Source of the DNA: an uncultured Spirochaetota bacterium
GTDB lineage: Bacteria > Spirochaetota > UBA4802 > UBA5368
Assembly: GCA_937864375.1 (NCBI GenBank)
Contig: CALMJO010000122.1
Coordinates: 1 to 6,868 of the forward strand
Direction: 5' to 3'
Length of the DNA: 6,868 nucleotides
Part shown: piece by piece, positions 1 through 6,868 of the stretch
Layout: every line of letters starts with the position of its first letter
Position numbering within the stretch: position 1 is the first letter of the stretch
Program-made: the position numbers and the translations under genes
Notes under the pieces: generated by a model
What the model saw: the letters and a program-made list of their open reading frames with translations, nothing else
Databases searched by the model: none
Told to the model about the DNA's origin: nothing

Positions 1-1
1 G

Positions 2-253
2 CTTCACCTGGAATACGCGGGAGGCGCCGGGGCGGGCGGGCTGCTCTCCGGTGCTTCGTCAACAACGTCGCGCGTGGTCTACACGGAGGTCGATGCGGCG
101 GGCACTCCCTTCGTGGTGTTCGAGGGGGACGTGGCCGACGGGCGCGACCCCTATCTCATGACGAAGGCGGAGTTCGACCTCGAAAAGCTGCGGATCGAGG
201 AGGAATACTGGAAGGACCGTCTCGCGGTCGCCGAGCGCGTGTACGAGTACGCG
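2..253 (+). other. N-terminal part of fragment: flexible linker, beta-like stretch and first VYEYA helix
   Basis: Residues 1-84 of the fragment. The first 20 or so residues are Gly/Ala/Ser-rich (AGGAGAGGLLSGASS) and look like a flexible linker. Next comes an alternating hydrophobic stretch (RVVYTEV, then PFVVFEGD) that reads as beta strands, and then DPYLMTKAEFDLEKL, which starts a helix. That helix continues through EEYWKDRLAVAERVYEYA. A display-like beta segment followed by a helix carrying a Trp and VYEYA is a layout I associate, from memory, with repeated modules in giant spirochaete proteins. No signal peptide can be judged because the true N-terminus lies upstream of the window. Confidence 0.45.
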
Positions 254-3200
254 GCCGCGGGCGCGGGGAGGACCAGTGATGATGCACAGGCATTGATGCG
301 CGAAGAGGCGAGGGAAGAGCGCGACCTGAGAAAGCAGGAGCTTGCCCGGGCGGAGGAGGAGCTTGCCGGCGTCTTCATGCTCCGCGTGACGAATGCCGGG
401 GAAGACCTTGCGGACGCGCAGGAGGCCATGGCGGCGGCGCAGGCGGGTTTCGACAGGGCCGAGGAGCGCTACCGCGCGGCGAACGCGAAGCTCATGTATC
501 TCGACAACCCGGATTCGCGGGCGCTGTTGCTCGAGGAGATTACGGCGCTCGTGAAGAAGGTGAGCGAGATGGAGAGGATGGGGGTGGAGGGGGAGAGCCG
601 GCTGATGGAGAGGGTGAAGGCGTACTATTCTGCCATGAGCCTGGATGAAAGGGTGCGCTCGTCCTACGACTATTCGCGGCGCATTGCCGATGCGATCGGC
701 GTGCTGGAAGGCGACGGCACTGTGGCCGGCTACCGGGCGAACCGGACGTCCCTGGCCATGACGGTTGGTGCTGCCCGGGACGGGGGCCCCGGGGAGCTTG
801 CGCGAGCGATTCTCCGGCGCGCGGACGAGGTCTTCGCTTCGATTGAACGGGCGGACCCCTGGTACATGGACGGGTCAAACGAGAGGCTTGCAGCGGCGCA
901 CGAGGCGCTCGTCATGGCGAGCGACCGTTACGAGAAACTGGAATCGGCACTTCTGCGGGGCGGGGATGCGACGGTGTTCGAGCTTGTAAAGGGGGTGCCG
1001 GCTGGAGTCCCTCTCGCGCGGATGGAGTATAGTGAGCTTACCGCGATGATCCAAGCGGGGGCGGCGGGCGATCCGGCGGCGCTGTATAACCTTGGGCGGT
1101 GCTCCGGCGACCGGCTTGGGCCCGCGGAGCTTGCGTCCTCCGGGGAGCGTGAAATTTCGGAAAGGCTCTTTTCCCTCTGGAGGACCGACCTGCTGGCGAA
1201 CGGCAATGCAAGCCTCGAAGAGGCGATAGCGCGCGAAAGGGAAGCCCGCCGGGATGCGCTCATGGGGGCGCTCGTGGAAACGCGCGAGTCGGTCGGGAGC
1301 GCATGGGCCCGCGCGAAGGAGGTGGCGAGCTACCTGCTCACGGATTTCAGCTCGAACGAGGAAATTACCTTTGCCACCCGGTACAGCCGGGCTTGGATAA
1401 GAGGGGAACAGGATAAGGTCAGCGAGCGCTTCGCGGAATCCGCGGCCAGGGGAAATGTTACGGCGGCCGGGCTCATCACGGAATTTCTCAAGGCTCACAG
1501 GAATGAGGGACACGGTGCGCTGCTGGATGGGCTCTGCGAGGGGCGCGATGCGGCGTTCGCGCGTGGCTTCGCGAACGAGGGCGATCTGAACGAGTATTAT
1601 GCCTGGGAGACGGTAATAGCCCTGGCGGGGACCGGCGAATTCCAGGATGAGATCGCGCGCATGAACGGCCTGCCGCCGGAGGCGCGCGGCGCGGCATGGG
1701 ACGAGTTCATTGCAGGCTGGGAGCGGGAAAAAGCGACCGCCGGGTACGCGCATGAGCTGTATTCGGTCCTCCTCCCCGGGATGATCGCGGACGGGACCGC
1801 GGAAGCGGTGATCGCCGAATGGGGCGCGCGCCTGGCGGAACACACGGGCCCCGACGGCGCGCAACGCGCCGGGTCCGGGATGAGCGTGGATGAATACCTG
1901 AGGCTCGCCACATTCCTCGCGGCGCTCTCGTCTCCGGAGGAAACGCTCCTGTTTCAGCACGAGGGATTCACGCGAGGGCTGACGGAGCGCGCTGGGGTGC
2001 TCGCGGCGCTTTCCGGATACGCGGACGGGCAGTATGGAGCCTCCAGGGAGCGCGAGGCGGCAATGCGCCGCGGCATCCTCGAGCGTGTCGCCTCGGGGGC
2101 GGGCGTGGTCTACGAGGAGCTTGTCGCGCTCGTGAAGGGCGGCGGCAGCCTGGAGCGGTTGCGCGACGCGGGGGAAAAGCTCGCGGCCTGGGCGGCACGG
2201 GGAGGCGATGATGACATTCCCGGGGCAGTGCGCGACGCGCTCGCGGAAGTACGGAACCGGTATGCGGCGCTGCACAGGGCCGAGGTTATTTCCCTCAACA
2301 GGAACATATCGGTCACCGATGCACAGGCGCGAAAAGCGGAAGCGGAGCGCGTGGCCGGGGAGGCGCGCGCCCTGCTGGACACGCTCGGGCGCGTGGTGGA
2401 GCTCAGCCGCGGGCTGGAGGAGGGGGCGCTCACCGCCGGGAGCGGGACGGATGCGATCGATGAAATGATCGCCCTCCTTGACGGGAAGATCGGCGCGCTG
2501 GAGTCGCTGGTTCCCGTCAGCTCACCCGGCGGGCTTGCGGCCCTGATCGACGCGCTCGGAAGCGCGCGCGATGACCTGCGCGTACAGCGTTGCGCGTACG
2601 ACTATCTTGCCGACCCGGAGAATGCCTGGAGCGGGGACGTGGACGCATACCTCGAGGCGCTTGCGAGCGGGACCGGCCGCGCCGACGAGGAGTTTGCAGC
2701 GCGCGTAAAGGAGAGGATTGTGCCGTATGACATGCGCGCGCGCATAGCGCGCGCTCTGGACGTGCACGTCGAGGGAACTCTCGATGCATGGCTCGCGGCT
2801 TTCCTGCGGGCGTCGGGAATCGAGCCGGGGGCGCTTAAGGACAGCGAGCTTGCGGGATACGCGGATTTCGCGAGGCTCGTGTACCTGCAGCGTTCCGGGG
2901 AATCGGTGGCGCGCGGACTGGCGGGCGCGGAGACGCTCGCGGACGACTACCGGGAGTTCGGGACGGCGATAGAGTTCGTGCGGTTCTGCCGCGGAAAAAT
3001 CGCGGCGGGGACGCTGCCTCCGCTCGAGGCGCTGGAGGAGGAGTTTAAAATCCTGCAACCGGCGTCATCGCCGGGCGTCGATTATGCGCGCCTGTACGAG
3101 GCGGTCGCGTCTTCGTCGCCCGCGTTCGTCGAGGGAGAGCTGGACCCCGCCGGGACGCTCCTGTACCTGCGCGGTGATTTTTTCGCTGCGTTCATGAGCG

Positions 3201-6200
3201 GCGAATCCGGCGGTGCCGACGAGTACCTCGCGGCGCGGGGCCTGGTCGCGTCCGATGAAAACTACGAATCGTTCAGGAGCGCGCTTCGCGATGACGCGCG
3301 CGCCTACGCCGGTGCGCTGCGCTTTGAACCCGGAATGGACGTGGAGGCTTACCTGGAATCCCGGAAAATAGAGGACGCGGCGACCGCGGACCGGATTCGC
3401 GCCTACGCTGCCCTGCCCGACGGGCTCTCGCCCTATGCGCACCTCGACACGGTGAACCGGTGCGCGCTCGCGTGCACGGCCGCGGGCGCCCATGCCGCGT
3501 CGCTCAGGCTCGCGGAAAGGATCGCGGGGAGCGACGACGATCCCGGGGGCGTGTACGGATCGCTCCAGGCGCGTTATGCGTCATTGCTCGCCCAGGCCGA
3601 GGACTCGGCCGCGCTCCTGGAATATGCGCTCAGGGGAGGGAGCGCCGCCGCGGACTTCCGGTCGGCGTGGGCCGATGCGGCGGCCGGCTGGAGTTATTAC
3701 ATTGGCAAGCTCGTGGAGCGGGGAGGAGACGCGCGCTTCACGGTGGCGGGGAGCGCCGAAAAGCTTCCCAGGGACGACGACGGCGACGGGAAGATCTCGG
3801 ACGAGGAGCGCGCGCGGTACGCCGCGGACAGGGTCATTCGGAAAATATCGGACACGGAATACCGGGTGCCCGACGCGGTCATGGCCGCGTTCGCGGCCGA
3901 CGGACAGTGTCCTCTGAGCGCGCTGCGTCTCGAGGGACAAGCGCTCGTCGCCGACGGGGCCGGAAGCAATGCGATGTGGTATGTCCCGCTGGAAGCTGAC
4001 GGACACGCGCTGGACAATGCGCTCCTGGATTCCATGAACGAGCTCACCCTGGCCCTCGCCCGGTTGAAGCTCGCGGCCGGGATAGAAGAGGCGGCGTTCG
4101 ATGCGCTGGAGGAAGACGGCGCTGGTTCGCGGGCCGCGGACACAGGTGCGCTGATACGCGCCTACCGCGAGGCGTACAACGCGGAAACGGGGACAGGCGC
4201 CGACGGTGAGGCGATAGAATGGGACGGGAAGGCCGAGGAGGTCGCGGCGCGCATCAAGGCGGGGTTCGATTCGCGGGACCCGGAAGCCGTGTCCGCGCGG
4301 CGCGCGGAGCTCGATGCGGCGCTCGCGGAGCGGCAGCAGTCGAAGGAGAGGATCGGCGCGCTGGGAGAAATCCTGCACCTGATCACGCTCGGTCCCGAGG
4401 GATACATGGCGGGCGGGGAGTATGAGCGGGCGAAGGAGGAGCACACCCTCGCGGGGGCGGCGCTTAAAACCGCCCTCGAGTCCGAGCGCGCGCGCGAGGA
4501 TGCGTACCGCGCCCGGCAGGACGAGTACCTCGACCGCGTGGAGCTGATCGGCGCCCTGTATGAAAGGCTTAAAGCGGCGCAGCGCGCGCTGGACGCGGAG
4601 CAGGCGGTGTACGAGTACGCGTCCGGCGCCTACCTGTACCGGTCGTCGGACCACGCCGACGAGTCTGCGGGCGCGGACCCGGCCGCGATCGACGCGGCGG
4701 ACCGGCTTCGGGAGGCGCGCATGATGTACGGCATGTGCATCGATCGCCTGCGCGCGCGGGAGGACGAGGTTCGGCGCGCCGGGGCGCGGAGCGTGCGCGA
4801 TGACGCGGATTACCTGCGCGTTGAAAACGATCTGCGCGAAAAGGCGCTCAGGGCCTATCGCGTCGCGAAGGCGGCGCAGGTCGTGCGGGACGAGGCGGCC
4901 GCGCGCATGGCAGCCTACGAGCGCGCAAGGGCCGAGTACGGGGAGACGAAGGACCGGGTGCTGTCGGCCAGGGAGGGCGAGGGCAACGCGCAGGCGCGCG
5001 ACGAGTTCCTCGACTGGCTCATGCAGCGCGATTATGCGTTTTCGGTGACGAAGCTCTCGAGCAAGGGATTCGACAAGCCCTTCGATTCGGTGCTCTCCGG
5101 GATGATGCGCTACATCCTTCCCCCGATTGTAACGAAAAACGACCTGTCCGGCGCGGCTAACTGGTACGACGAGAACGCGGAGGACGTGTATAAAACCCAG
5201 CCCTGGAGCTGCATGCGGCCCCTCGTGGAAATGCTTTGCGTGAGCGAGGGATTCGATCCGATGGCGCACGAGCTCACCGGCTTTCTCGAGGGCGCGTACG
5301 CGGGAGACGAGACGAAGCGCATCTATGACGGGGGCGCGCTCCATACCGCATTTTCGGGCTATTCCCGACAGTACCTGCTCTACAGGGAAAACGTGTCGCG
5401 CTGGTCCCGGCACCTGGGAGCGGGGAGCGCGTTTCTCGTGCTGTACGACAGCATGCACAAGATCAGGAACTCGATCAGGCGATGGGAGGACAAGCTCGAT
5501 GCCGTCAAGTGGGACTGGATGCGAAAGCCGCTCAAGGCCGTGCTGAAGGGATTCCGGCTGGCGCTGCGCAAAACCGAAAAGGGAATCGACCAGATCATAG
5601 GCAGCATGGACGACGATTACCGGAAGGCGCGGGCGCACCTGGACAACGCCTCCGCGCAGGTGAAAAAGATCAACGACGCCTGCGCGCTTCTGCGCGAGAA
5701 GAAGCTCGCCATGCAGAAGGCGCGGCTGGAGTGCGCGGAGATCACCCATGTGCAGAGCCTCGAGGATGAGGCCGCGGCGGGCGTGGTCCAATACCGCGAC
5801 GAGAAGGGAAACGTCGTCACGCTCCGGAAGAAAAGCCTCAAGACGACGCTGCGCGCGCTCGCCGCCGCAGGGGGCGCGGAACTGAGGGAAGAGGACCTTG
5901 ACTGCATGGTGCAGAGCGCCGGAGGAGACCCCGAGCTTTTGGACGCAGGCATGCTCTCGACGGAATCGGCGCTTCTTGAAGATGATTTCGGGGAGACGGG
6001 ACCGCGCGTGCGCGTGTGGAACGCGTCTGACGCCTTCTCCGCGTATGAATCGCACCTCGAGGGAAGGAGGCTGGATGCGTTGAGGTGCTACATGGATTAT
6101 ACCGCATCGATGAGCGATGAAAAGGACCAGGGGTTCGACGAGGCCGTGGTGCTGAGGGCGCAGGAATCGCTCTTCCATGAGATCGCCGCAGGGGCCGGGA

Positions 6201-6868
6201 CCGGCGCGGAGGAATCCGCGGCGGGGATCGGCAGGGAGTACAGGGGATACCGCAAGGCGATGACCGAATACGCCGGTATCCTCGAGGGATTCGGCTTCGA
6301 GGACATCAGGGAGCTTGACCGCATGGCGGATGCGGACGATCCGGCGGCGGGGATGCGATTCGCGGAGCTGTTGACTCTGCGCGAGGGGGTGAATGACCGT
6401 GCCCGCGCCCAGTACGCATCATTGCAGGCCTTCACCTGGGAACGGGAGCTCGATCGCCTGCGCCTGGAGAGGGACCGCTGGGACGCGACCATGACAAGAA
6501 TCGTCGGACGGGGAGGCCGGCAGTGGGACGCAATGGAGCGCGCCTGCGGGCAGCAGTGGAAGCAGTGGCGCCGCGATGCCGGGCGGCGTCTCCTTGCCGG
6601 GACGCGCGCGTGGGATGAAAAATCGAAGCAACTGCGAACGGGAGAGGACGCATGGATGAAAAGCTCGCTGGATGCGTTCGGGAAATCGGAGGCGGTGGAG
6701 CTTTCCGTGCGCCTCTCGGAGCTCGTGTACGGGATGGTGGCGGATATTGGAAGGAGCGACCCTGAACTTGCGTCGGACCTCGTGTCGGACGCTCGTGAGC
6801 TGGCATCCCACGTGGCCGCCGACGCTCCCGCTCTCATGCCGGGGGAATTGGTACGACTTGCAAAGAAG
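2..6868 (+). CDS. Giant mostly helical protein, internal fragment of at least 2,289 residues (both ends missing)
   Basis: Frame 2 is read without a stop over the whole window, beginning LHLEYAGGAG and ending ELVRLAKK. GC-rich third positions are sustained throughout, so this is a real gene; neither its start nor its stop is visible. The product is rich in Ala, Glu, Arg, Asp and Leu, with Ala/Glu/Arg-rich coiled-coil-like stretches near residues 95-165, 1426-1660 and 1865-1925. I see no transmembrane segment and no catalytic motif I recognise. Distinct parts are two VYEYA helices (80-84, 1536-1540), six G-x-h-[DEN]-[AE]-[YW]-[LY] motifs (527-1118), an EF-hand loop (1258-1269), an aromatic segment (1667-1865) and a tryptophan-striped helix (2146-2218). 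The style recalls very large spirochaete proteins such as the Leptospira family I remember as TIGR04388; this is inference from memory. Tape-measure or other giant structural proteins are alternatives. The molecular function is unknown. Coding status is near certain; family assignment is weak. Confidence 0.95.
284..496 (+). other. Coiled-coil-like segment 1
   Basis: Residues about 95-165 are made almost entirely of Ala, Glu, Arg, Lys, Gln, Asp and Leu, with no proline and one isolated glycine pair; examples are REEAREERDLRKQELARAEE and DRAEERYRAANAKLMYL. Hydrophobic residues recur at three- to four-residue spacing, as expected for a long amphipathic helix or coiled coil. It directly follows the first VYEYA helix. 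A second, longer coiled coil similarly follows the second VYEYA near residue 1540, which suggests a duplicated helix plus coiled-coil module. The coiled-coil call is by eye; no heptad score was computed. Confidence 0.6.
1580..1600 (+). repeat. Protein motif G-x-h-[DEN]-[AE]-[YW]-[LY], copy 1 (GDLNEYY)
   Basis: Residues 527-533 read GDLNEYY. This is the most divergent of six copies of a short motif in which a glycine precedes an acidic or Asn residue, then Ala or Glu, an aromatic, and Leu or Tyr. A helical stretch follows (AWETVIAL). The next copy begins 99 residues downstream, measured Gly to Gly. Confidence 0.4.
1877..1900 (+). repeat. Protein motif G-x-h-[DEN]-[AE]-[YW]-[LY], copy 2 (GMSVDEYL)
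   Basis: Residues 626-633 read GMSVDEYL, with one extra residue after the glycine. A helix follows (RLATFLAAL). It shares VDEYL with the pattern of the other copies and probably marks the N-terminal cap of a helix in a degenerate helical repeat. Confidence 0.45.
2633..2653 (+). repeat. Protein motif G-x-h-[DEN]-[AE]-[YW]-[LY], copy 3 (GDVDAYL)
   Basis: Residues 878-884 read GDVDAYL, the cleanest match to the consensus. It is followed by a helix (EALASG) and then FAARVKERI. The next copy's aromatic residue lies 47 residues downstream (Y883 to W930), so copies 3 and 4 look like a tandem pair. Confidence 0.5.
2774..2794 (+). repeat. Protein motif G-x-h-[DEN]-[AE]-[YW]-[LY], copy 4 (GTLDAWL)
   Basis: Residues 925-931 read GTLDAWL, where Trp replaces the usual Tyr. 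A helix follows (AAFLRASGI). Together with copy 3 it outlines a unit of about 47 residues. Confidence 0.5.
3209..3229 (+). repeat. Protein motif G-x-h-[DEN]-[AE]-[YW]-[LY], copy 5 (GGADEYL)
   Basis: Residues 1070-1076 read GGADEYL, followed by AARGLVASDENY. Copy 6 lies 42 residues further on (Y1075 to Y1117). Both copies continue with a small residue, Arg and then a hydrophobic residue two positions later (AARGL and ESRKI), which extends the similarity beyond the core motif. Confidence 0.5.
3332..3355 (+). repeat. Protein motif G-x-h-[DEN]-[AE]-[YW]-[LY], copy 6 (GMDVEAYL)
   Basis: Residues 1111-1118 read GMDVEAYL, followed by ESRKIEDAATADRIRAYAAL. Like copy 2 it has GM before the core. It forms the second member of the copy 5-6 pair. 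Confidence 0.5.
3773..3808 (+). other. EF-hand-type calcium-binding loop
   Basis: Residues 1258-1269 read DDDGDGKISDEE. This matches the 12-residue EF-hand loop at every diagnostic place: Asp at 1, 3 and 5, Gly at 6, Ile at 8 and Glu at 12. The exit helix is present (ERARYAADRVIRKI). The stretch before the loop (ARFTVAGSAEKLPR) looks beta-like or coiled rather than helical, so this is closer to a dockerin- or Excalibur-like single DxDxDG loop than to a classical helix-loop-helix pair. I noticed no second loop in the window. Calcium binding is known for this loop type and is inferred here. Confidence 0.8.
3860..4078 (+). other. Beta-like segment with WYVP followed by a helix
   Basis: Residues about 1287-1359 follow the EF-hand exit helix. 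A short strand (EYRVPDAVM) leads to alternating hydrophobic stretches (LRLEGQALVA, then MWYVPLEADGHALD, with W1326, Y1327 and P1329), and the segment closes with an amphipathic helix (LLDSMNELTLALARLKLAA). It is one of the few parts of the protein with clear strand character and may be a small folded domain inserted between helical regions. I do not recognise it as a named domain. Confidence 0.4.
4277..4978 (+). other. Coiled-coil-like segment 2, containing the second VYEYA helix
   Basis: Residues about 1426-1659 are dominated by Ala, Glu, Arg, Asp and Leu, with helix-breaking residues only near 1450-1475 (LITLGPEGYMAGGEY) and near 1541-1562. Examples are VSARRAELDAALAERQQSK, LKTALESERAREDAYRARQ and ARMAAYERARAEYGETKDR. 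VYEYA occurs at 1536-1540 and is followed by a Ser/Asp/Ala-rich linker before the helix resumes. This is the longest coiled-coil-like region in the window, and it suggests an elongated or filamentous shape. The assignment is by eye from composition and spacing. Confidence 0.65.
4601..4633 (+). repeat. Second VYEYA helix end (partner of the copy at bases 239-253)
   Basis: Residues 1534-1544 read QAVYEYASGAY. The first copy, at residues 79-88, reads RVYEYAAAGA. In both, a helix rich in Ala, Arg and Leu ends in the identical pentapeptide, then small residues, then a polar linker, then a coiled coil. The shared order supports an internal duplication, although identity outside the pentapeptide is low. 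Confidence 0.45.
5000..5596 (+). other. Aromatic, more globular segment with a basic C-terminal stretch
   Basis: Residues about 1667-1865 contrast with their coiled-coil neighbours: Trp, Tyr, Phe, Met and Pro are frequent (for example DEFLDWLMQRDYAFS, MMRYILPPIV, NWYDENAEDVY, TQPWSCMRPLVEML, YSRQYLLYRENVSRW). This suggests a folded domain. It ends in a basic amphipathic stretch with W1828, W1837 and W1839 (VKWDWMRKPLKAVLKGFRLA), followed by LRKTEKGIDQII. Such a stretch could contact an acidic surface, membrane lipid or nucleic acid, but nothing here shows which. I do not recognise the domain. It is the best part of the fragment for a profile search because it is least like generic coiled coil. 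Confidence 0.5.
5597..5824 (+). other. Coiled-coil-like segment 3 and a short predicted beta-hairpin
   Basis: Residues about 1866-1925 are helical and charged (DDDYRKARAHLDNASAQVKK, then LREKKLAMQKARLECAEI). They are followed at about 1928-1941 by GVVQYRDEKGNVVTL, a typical beta-hairpin pattern: a strand, a DEKGN turn and a second strand. Helix resumes at KKSLKTTLRALAAA. A hairpin at the tip of a helical segment is common in elongated proteins; its role here is unknown. Confidence 0.45.
6437..6655 (+). repeat. Helix with a tryptophan stripe every 14-15 residues
   Basis: Trp occurs at residues 2146, 2160, 2175, 2189, 2204 and 2218, spaced 14, 15, 14, 15 and 14, with one extra Trp at 2186. The mean spacing of 14.4 equals four turns of a 3.6-residue alpha helix, so the six Trp would align on one face. 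Four of the six are followed by an acidic residue (WE once, WD three times). The intervening sequence is charged and lacks proline (for example ERELDRLRLERDR, RRDAGRRLLAGTRA). I do not recognise a named domain. I recall similar Trp-spaced helices in giant spirochaete proteins, which is weak support for that family. Confidence 0.7.

Noticed and set aside
1058..1111. Possible Sel1/TPR-like repeat around GDPAALYNLGRCSGD
   Set aside because: The AALYNLG string resembles Sel1 repeats, but only one such string is seen and the neighbouring sequence does not continue the pattern.
875..2275. 466-codon reverse-strand open frame
   Set aside because: Same register and same explanation as the longer reverse frame; it ends at the TCA at base 875. 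The translation is Arg/Pro-rich and resembles no family I know.
2736..2754. GC-only inverted repeat (two 8-base arms around ATA), a possible hairpin terminator
   Set aside because: It lies within the continuous coding frame, encodes RARIARA, has no T-run after it, and consists of alternating GC as produced by GCG and CGC codons.
3460..3999. Forward-strand 179-codon open frame in another frame
   Set aside because: It overlaps the giant gene completely, its translation is Arg/Gly-rich low complexity, and no ribosome binding site or independent coding signal is seen.
3581..6178. 865-codon reverse-strand open frame
   Set aside because: It is in codon register with the forward gene and ends at a forward TCA codon. 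Its translation is rich in Arg, His, Val and Leu without domain-like structure, as expected of a shadow of GC-rich coding DNA.
2..6868. CRISPR arrays, tRNA or rRNA genes, insertion sequences, DNA-level tandem repeats
   Set aside because: No direct-repeat and spacer pattern, no recognisable RNA gene, no terminal inverted repeats and no transposase-like translation were seen. All repeats noted are at the protein level only.

Overview
The window lies entirely inside one very large protein-coding gene. Forward frame 2 (codons starting at base 2) has no stop codon from the first base to the last, giving 2,289 consecutive sense codons with neither the start nor the stop inside the window. There is no intergenic DNA, no RNA gene and no mobile element. 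No promoter, ribosome binding site or terminator can be assigned. Residue numbers used here count codons from base 2, so residue n begins at base 3n-1.

Base composition is strongly G+C-rich, with a marked preference for G or C in third codon positions. This points to a high-GC bacterium and holds from end to end, with no compositional break. The protein is rich in Ala, Glu, Arg, Asp, Gly and Leu. It has few Cys, no evident transmembrane segment and mostly helical character. Overall it resembles the very long, poorly characterised structural-type proteins of spirochaetes (the large Leptospira/Treponema-type proteins, for example the family I recall as TIGR04388). That family assignment comes from memory of sequence style, not from a search, and is tentative. 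A phage or injection-system tape measure or another giant filamentous protein is the main alternative.

Layout along the protein: (1) residues 1-84, a Gly/Ala/Ser-rich linker, a short beta-like stretch, then a helix ending in VYEYA; (2) residues about 85-200, a charged Ala-rich coiled-coil-like segment; (3) residues about 200-1250, a long helical region carrying six copies of a degenerate motif, G-x-h-[DEN]-[AE]-[YW]-[LY], at residues 527-1118; (4) residues 1258-1269, a textbook EF-hand-type calcium loop, followed by a beta-like segment with WYVP; (5) residues about 1426-1660, a second coiled coil that contains a second VYEYA; (6) residues about 1667-1865, an aromatic, more globular segment ending in a basic amphipathic stretch; (7) residues about 1865-1941, a coiled coil plus a short predicted beta-hairpin; (8) residues 2146-2218, a helix in which tryptophan recurs every 14 or 15 residues. 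The protein then continues past the window.

The most noteworthy signals are the size of the open frame, the regular tryptophan stripe, the EF-hand loop inside an otherwise helical giant, and the repeated G-x-h-[DEN]-[AE]-[YW]-[LY] motif. Long reverse-strand reading frames exist, one of 865 codons, but they are explained by codon bias in the real gene.
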